From Treponema sp. (GTDB lineage: Bacteria; Spirochaetota; Spirochaetia; Treponematales; Treponemataceae): a stretch of 10,015 nucleotides of DNA. The position numbers and the translations under genes were made by a program. The first letter of the stretch is position 1. Each line of letters opens with the position of its first letter. Positions 6,812-10,015 of this stretch are shown piece after piece. The notes under the pieces were generated by a model. The model saw nothing but the letters and a program-made list of their open reading frames with translations, was not told the origin of the DNA and searched no databases. The stretch lies in assembly GCA_017544745.1 (NCBI GenBank), contig JAFYDO010000201.1:1-10015 (forward strand). Direction: 5' to 3'.

Positions 6812-8395
6812 TTATTTTATCAACAATCCTGCGTATGCCTTGAGTGCACCTTCCATCTGTCCGCTCAAAACAGTCTTGGCAAGCTTTTTACCAAGCTGAA
6901 CACCTTCCTGGTCAAAGCTGTTTACATTCCATACAAAGCCCTGGAACATAACCTTGTTTTCGTAGTGAGCAAGAAGTGCACCAAGAGATTTAGGATTAAG
7001 CTGGTCTCCGTAAATAAGGCTGCTAGGTCTGTTACCGGCAAATGCCTTATTAGGATTTTCATCGCTCTTACCGCAGGCAAAAGCAACAATCTGTGCAGTT
7101 ACGTTTGCAGCAAGCTTAACCTGGCTTGTAGAATCTTCTATTATAACATCCTCTCCTGTCTGATTCTGACGGAAGGCAATAAACTGAAGCGGCACAATGT
7201 CTGTTCCCTGATGGAGCAGCTGATAGAATGAATGCTGTCCGTTTGTTCCAGGCTCACCAAAAATTACAGGACCTGTAAGATAATTGATTGATGCACCGTC
7301 GCGGTTTACGCTCTTACCATTAGATTCCATATCAAGCTGCTGAAGGTGAGCCGGGAAACGACTCAAGGCCTGGCTGTATGGAAGAATTGCAGTTGCAGGA
7401 TATCCCTGAACATTGCGCTCGTAAATTCCAATAAGTGCATCCATCATGGCAGGGTTTTTTGTAATATCTTTGTTAAGAGCAAGCTTGTCTTCTTCTGCAG
7501 CACCTGCAAGGAAGTCGGCAAAAACCTTTGGTCCAAATGCAAGACTCAAAACAGCGCCACCCACTCCAGAAGTAGAAGAATAGCGTCCGCCAATGTAATC
7601 ATCCATATAGAAGGCAGCCATGTAGTCAGGGTTGTGTGCGAGCGGAGAAGTTTCACTTGTAACAGCAATCATGTGCTTGCTTGCGTCGCAGCCTGCCTTT
7701 TTGATGAACTCTTTTACAAAGCTTTCGTTTGTAAGAGTCTCGAGAGTTGTTCCAGACTTAGAAACCAGAATAAAAATTGTCTTAGAAATGTCGAGGGACT
7801 TTACAACGCTTGCAGCATCATCAGGGTCTACGTTAGAAATAAAATGTGCTTCCATTTTGAAAGTGTTGTTTTTCTTTGCCCAATTTTCCAGAGCAAGATA
7901 CATAGCACGTGGACCAAGATCAGAACCACCAATACCAATCTGACATACTGTTGTATATTTTTCGCCCTTTTCGTTTGTGAGTGCACCAGAGTGAACCTTG
8001 TCTGCAAAGTCTGCAATGCGCTTTACTTCGTTAAGATAAAACTCGCGCTTGTTTACACCATCGGCCATAACATCTTTTCCAAGCTGACCGCGTGTAAGCT
8101 GGTGAAGTACCATGCGCTTCTCTCCAGTGTTAATAACTGCACCGTCCAAAAGCTCCTGATATTTTTCTACAAGCTGCTGTTCATCTGCAAGCTCTGCGAG
8201 AGTTTTTATAATCTGTTCGTTTACCTGTTTAGCAGCGTAATTATATGTAAGACCGCCACCCATTCCAACTGAATATTTAGCAATTCTGTCTGCGGCTGTA
8301 GGAGCGCTAAGCTCGTCTGCAACAGAAACCATACCTTTTAAAGACTGCAACTTCTTCCAGGAAGAAAGCGAGTCTGCATTTTGCCATGTAGCCAT
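6812..8395 (-). CDS. pgi: Glucose-6-phosphate isomerase
   Basis: A 527-aa cytoplasmic enzyme interconverting glucose-6-phosphate and fructose-6-phosphate in glycolysis and gluconeogenesis. It is full length for the family. Visible motifs: GIGGSDLGPRAMYLAL (sugar-phosphate binding), VSKSGTTLETLTN (SIS-type phosphate loop), DYIGGRYSSTSGVGG (first PGI signature, R271), MESNGKSVNRDG (catalytic E357), GEPGTNGQHSFYQLLHQGTD (catalytic H388) and NSFDQEGVQLGKKLA (second signature, K503). All expected catalytic residues are present. The ATG at 8395 has GAGG (8407-8404) 8 nt upstream. It is the first gene of a pgi-argR-threonine-synthase-like operon and has an ARG-box-like site at its predicted start of transcription, so it may be repressed by ArgR, which is unusual for a glycolytic enzyme. 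Confidence 0.98.
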   Translation of the reverse strand: MATWQNADSLSSWKKLQSLKGMVSVADELSAPTAADRIAKYSVGMGGGLTYNYAAKQVNEQIIKTLAELADEQQLVEKYQELLDGAVINTGEKRMVLHQLTRGQLGKDVMADGVNKREFYLNEVKRIADFADKVHSGALTNEKGEKYTTVCQIGIGGSDLGPRAMYLALENWAKKNNTFKMEAHFISNVDPDDAASVVKSLDISKTIFILVSKSGTTLETLTNESFVKEFIKKAGCDASKHMIAVTSETSPLAHNPDYMAAFYMDDYIGGRYSSTSGVGGAVLSLAFGPKVFADFLAGAAEEDKLALNKDITKNPAMMDALIGIYERNVQGYPATAILPYSQALSRFPAHLQQLDMESNGKSVNRDGASINYLTGPVIFGEPGTNGQHSFYQLLHQGTDIVPLQFIAFRQNQTGEDVIIEDSTSQVKLAANVTAQIVAFACGKSDENPNKAFAGNRPSSLIYGDQLNPKSLGALLAHYENKVMFQGFVWNVNSFDQEGVQLGKKLAKTVLSGQMEGALKAYAGLLIK

Positions 8396-8417
8396 TTAAT
8401 TTACCTCATACAAAAAA

Positions 8418-8435
8418 AATGTATATTTATGCATT
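8418..8435. promoter_or_regulatory. ARG-box-like operator at the pgi-argR operon
   Basis: The core TGTATATTTATGCA (8420-8433) fits the palindromic ArgR pattern TGNATWWWWATNCA at every fixed position, with A/T bases on both sides. It lies just downstream of the pgi -10 box and covers the predicted start of transcription near 8430, a position where a bound hexamer would block initiation. The operon it controls encodes ArgR, which suggests autoregulation. AT-rich DNA can produce such a match by chance. Confidence 0.6.
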
Positions 8436-8436
8436 T

Positions 8437-8465
8437 ATTATATTAAATTGTCACTTTCAAAACAA
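8437..8465 (-). promoter_or_regulatory. Promoter of the pgi-argR operon
   Basis: On the minus strand TTGTTT (8465-8460) and a perfect TATAAT (8442-8437) are separated by 17 nt. The predicted start near 8430 gives a leader of about 35 nt, with the ribosome binding site GAGG at 8407-8404. Confidence 0.6.
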
Positions 8466-8480
8466 TATCCCTGAATATTT

Positions 8481-8530
8481 CGTCATTGCGAGCGCAGCAT
8501 CCCGTCATTGCGAGCGCAGCGCGGCAATCC
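8481..8530. repeat. Two tandem copies of a REP-like repeat
   Basis: CGTCATTGCGAGCGCAGC occurs at 8481-8498 and again, identically, at 8503-8520. The second copy continues GCGGCAATCC, giving a complete element whose ends pair as ATTGC (8507-8511) with GCAAT (8524-8528). The first copy goes straight to ATCC and lacks six bases (GCGGCA). The sequence type resembles the CGTCATTGCGAG...GCAATCC repeats scattered in many bacterial genomes (from memory). It lies between the divergent pgi and glycosyltransferase promoters. Confidence 0.75.
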
Positions 8531-8549
8531 ACATCTCCACCATTTTTTC

Positions 8550-8579
8550 TTGACGATTCCCCTCCCCCATTATTATATT
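8550..8579 (+). promoter_or_regulatory. Promoter of the glycosyltransferase gene
   Basis: TTGACG (8550-8555) and TATATT (8574-8579) are 18 nt apart; TATTAT at 8571-8576 is an alternative -10 at 15 nt. With the first choice, transcription would begin at about 8586-8587, which is the A of the start codon. Confidence 0.55.
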
Positions 8580-8586
8580 CACTAAT

Positions 8587-9720
8587 ATGAAGATACTTAT
8601 TTTATCATGCAACACCGGCGGAGGACATAACTCTGCAGCAAAAGCCCTTAAAGAGGTTTTTACAAAAAAAGGAAACACTGCCGACATAAAGGATGTTCTT
8701 GCCTTTGGCGGACAAAAAGCTTCTGATCTTGTCTGCGATGCCTACATCGAAATGGTAAAAAAGACTCCAAAACTGTTTGGCGAAATCTATAAAATGGGCA
8801 GCAAAATAAGTCAGCTTAATCAGCAAAAGGGAATCCGTTCCCCGGTTTATTATATCAACAAGCTGTACCAGGATGCCCTCGAAGCCTATATAAAGGATAA
8901 CGGCTACGATGCAGTAGTATGCGTTCATATTTTTGCAGCAGAAGCAATGACAAACCTTAAAAAGCATCACAAACTTACAATTCCGTTCTATTTTATAGCA
9001 ACAGATTATTACATAAGTCCAATGCTCGAAGAAACCACTCCAAATGCTATATTTATTGCACATAAGGACAGTACCTTTACCTATCTTAACCGTGGAATTC
9101 CTAAAAAGCTCATTGTTCCGTCGGGCATTCCGGTTAGCAGTCAATTTACAACAAAAAAAGATAAAAACAAGATTCGTGCAAAGCTTGACCTTGAACCTCA
9201 GGACAAAGTCATTCTCCTTATGAGCGGAAGTATGGGCTTTGGAGACCTTATAGACACAGCCCGCTATATATTTGATAACGGCAATGCAGATACCAAAGTT
9301 ATAGCAATTACAGGCCACAATAAAGAACTGTACAAGGAACTTGAAAAGAACTTTGATGGAGAAACCCGCCTTAAACTCGTGGGCTTTACCGACAAGGTTT
9401 CTGATTATATGGATGCAAGTGATGTTCTTCTTACAAAACCGGGCGGACTTTCCAGCACCGAAGCGCTTGCAAAAGGAATTGCAATTGTTCATACAGCGCC
9501 TATTCCCGGCTGCGAAACCGAAAATGTTCAGTTTTTTACAGAGCATCATCTTTCACTTTGTGCAAAAGATTCACAGGATGCCGGACGACTTGCAGTTAAA
9601 CTTCTGGAAGACGAGTTTCTTCGAAATCAGATTCTTGCAGCTCAGGACAACTACAGATGCATTAATTCTGCCGGTCAGATTGCAGATTATGTGATCAATG
9701 CTTTTATTCAAAGTAAGTAA
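8587..9720 (+). CDS. GT28 / MGDG-synthase-family diacylglycerol glycosyltransferase
   Basis: A 377-aa glycosyltransferase of the family of plant MGDG synthase and bacterial UgtP/YpfP, which transfers glucose or galactose from a UDP-sugar to diacylglycerol at the inner membrane face. The start MKILILSCNTGGGH carries the glycine-rich acceptor loop (G11-H14). The C-terminal GT-B half has LLMSGSMGFGD, TKPGGLSSTEA (283-293) and PIPGCETEN (305-313), which bind the nucleotide sugar. There is no signal peptide or membrane helix, as usual for these peripheral proteins. MurG is a distant relative, but the N-terminal domain and the PGG/PGxExEN motifs favour the glycolipid enzyme. Donor sugar and number of sugars added cannot be read from the sequence. 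The ATG is fixed by the family N-terminus, yet the upstream 25 nt contain no ribosome binding site. Confidence 0.88.
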   Translation: MKILILSCNTGGGHNSAAKALKEVFTKKGNTADIKDVLAFGGQKASDLVCDAYIEMVKKTPKLFGEIYKMGSKISQLNQQKGIRSPVYYINKLYQDALEAYIKDNGYDAVVCVHIFAAEAMTNLKKHHKLTIPFYFIATDYYISPMLEETTPNAIFIAHKDSTFTYLNRGIPKKLIVPSGIPVSSQFTTKKDKNKIRAKLDLEPQDKVILLMSGSMGFGDLIDTARYIFDNGNADTKVIAITGHNKELYKELEKNFDGETRLKLVGFTDKVSDYMDASDVLLTKPGGLSSTEALAKGIAIVHTAPIPGCETENVQFFTEHHLSLCAKDSQDAGRLAVKLLEDEFLRNQILAAQDNYRCINSAGQIADYVINAFIQSK

Positions 9721-9730
9721 AGTGAGCGTT

Positions 9731-9760
9731 TTTCCTCTTGACAAGTTTGAAAAGAGGAAA
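9731..9760. promoter_or_regulatory. Perfect 9-bp inverted repeat, candidate operator
   Basis: TTTCCTCTT (9731-9739) and AAGAGGAAA (9752-9760) are exact inverted copies with 12 nt between and half-sites 21 bp apart, two helical turns. The left arm overlaps the -35 box and the right arm ends next to the -10 box of the PTS gene. There is no T-tract on either strand, so a terminator is less likely than a repressor site or a hairpin that hides AAGAGG. Confidence 0.55.
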
Positions 9761-9766
9761 TAAGAT
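9738..9766 (+). promoter_or_regulatory. Promoter of the PTS IIA gene
   Basis: A perfect TTGACA (9738-9743) and TAAGAT (9761-9766) are exactly 17 nt apart. Transcription would start near 9773, the first base of the ATG. Confidence 0.6.
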
Positions 9767-9772
9767 TAAAGT

Positions 9773-10015
9773 ATGGACTTAAGAACAGTATTAACAACAG
9801 ACACAGTTAACCTTCACCTTAAAGGTACTACAAAAGAAGAAATCGTAGACGAAATGCTCGACGTACTTTACAAGGCAGGAAAAGTAACAGATAAAGCTGC
9901 CGCCAGAGAGTGTGTTTTGGACCGCGAGCGCAAGATGTCTACAGGTATGAAGCATGGAATCGCAATTCCTCATGGAAAAACAGATACAGTAAGCGATTTA
10001 GTTGCATGTATTGGT
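9773..10015 (+). CDS. PTS IIA domain protein, PtsN-like (3' end outside window)
   Basis: The first 81 residues of a fructose/nitrogen-type EIIA domain; the family is usually about 150 aa, so roughly half is present. The segment LDRERKMSTGMKHGIAIPHGKTD (about 49-71) contains the conserved E..ST and the phosphorylated histidine H67 in IPHGK. In the family this His accepts phosphate from HPr, for sugar uptake or, in PtsN, for regulation. No IIB or IIC partner is visible in the window. The start ATG at 9773 is 52 nt after the glycosyltransferase. An AAGAGG at 9752-9757 is 15 nt away, too far for an ideal ribosome binding site. The gene runs off the right edge, so a longer fusion cannot be excluded. 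Confidence 0.88.
   Translation, partial: MDLRTVLTTDTVNLHLKGTTKEEIVDEMLDVLYKAGKVTDKAAARECVLDRERKMSTGMKHGIAIPHGKTDTVSDLVACIG

Noticed and set aside
7346..8272. 308-codon open frame on the + strand opposite pgi
   Set aside because: Antisense to all the pgi signature motifs, Cys-rich composition, no ribosome binding site evidence, no recognisable domain.
8481..8530. CRISPR-like direct repeats
   Set aside because: Only two copies with a 4-nt gap and internal pairing; there is no spacer array and no cas gene, so it is a tandem REP-like repeat.
8605..9549. 314-codon open frame on the - strand opposite the glycosyltransferase
   Set aside because: Unusual Cys/Phe-rich composition and full overlap with a well supported gene.

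Overview
The window looks like chromosomal DNA of a spirochaete, most likely a host-associated Treponema. This is inferred from gene content (a PtsN-type PTS IIA domain, an MGDG-synthase-type glycosyltransferase, a large cytoplasmic GH13 protein, a stand-alone GHKL ATPase), the moderately AT-rich base composition and REP-like dispersed repeats. No rRNA or marker gene is present, so the genus is a guess. There is no phage, insertion sequence, CRISPR array or tRNA. Coding density is high and the longest non-coding gap is about 190 bp.

Left part (1-4260, + strand): an extended -10 promoter drives a 1227-residue GH13 alpha-glucan-active protein. An Rrf2-family, probably Fe-S-sensing, regulator follows directly, with its start codon touching the GH13 stop. 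The lysine-rich GH13 tail carries a dispersed repeat inside the reading frame. A second, cruciform-like repeat fills the gap between the Rrf2 gene and the convergent gene.

Middle (4261-8395, - strand, transcribed right to left): pgi (glucose-6-phosphate isomerase), argR, a threonine-synthase-like gene and a GHKL-type ATP-binding protein. The first three are tightly packed as an operon. A palindromic ARG-box-like site sits at the predicted pgi transcription start, so ArgR probably controls its own operon and, with it, a glycolytic enzyme. The threonine-synthase-like protein has Arg where the PLP-binding Lys should be, and its other PLP motifs are altered, so it is probably not a conventional threonine synthase.

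Right part (8396-10015, + strand): a divergent intergenic region with two tandem copies of another REP-like repeat, a GT28/MGDG-synthase-family glycosyltransferase for membrane glycolipids, and the first 81 codons of a PTS IIA (PtsN-like) gene. A perfect 9-bp inverted repeat lies across the predicted promoter of that gene.

Themes: carbohydrate metabolism (GH13, Pgi, glycolipid glycosyltransferase, PTS regulation) mixed with amino-acid regulation (ArgR, threonine-synthase-like). Three genes (GHKL ATPase, glycosyltransferase, PTS IIA) have promoters so close to the start codon that their mRNAs may be leaderless or nearly so. The strongest leads are the lysine-less threonine synthase homologue, the ARG box in front of pgi-argR, and the repeat that has become part of the GH13 coding sequence.
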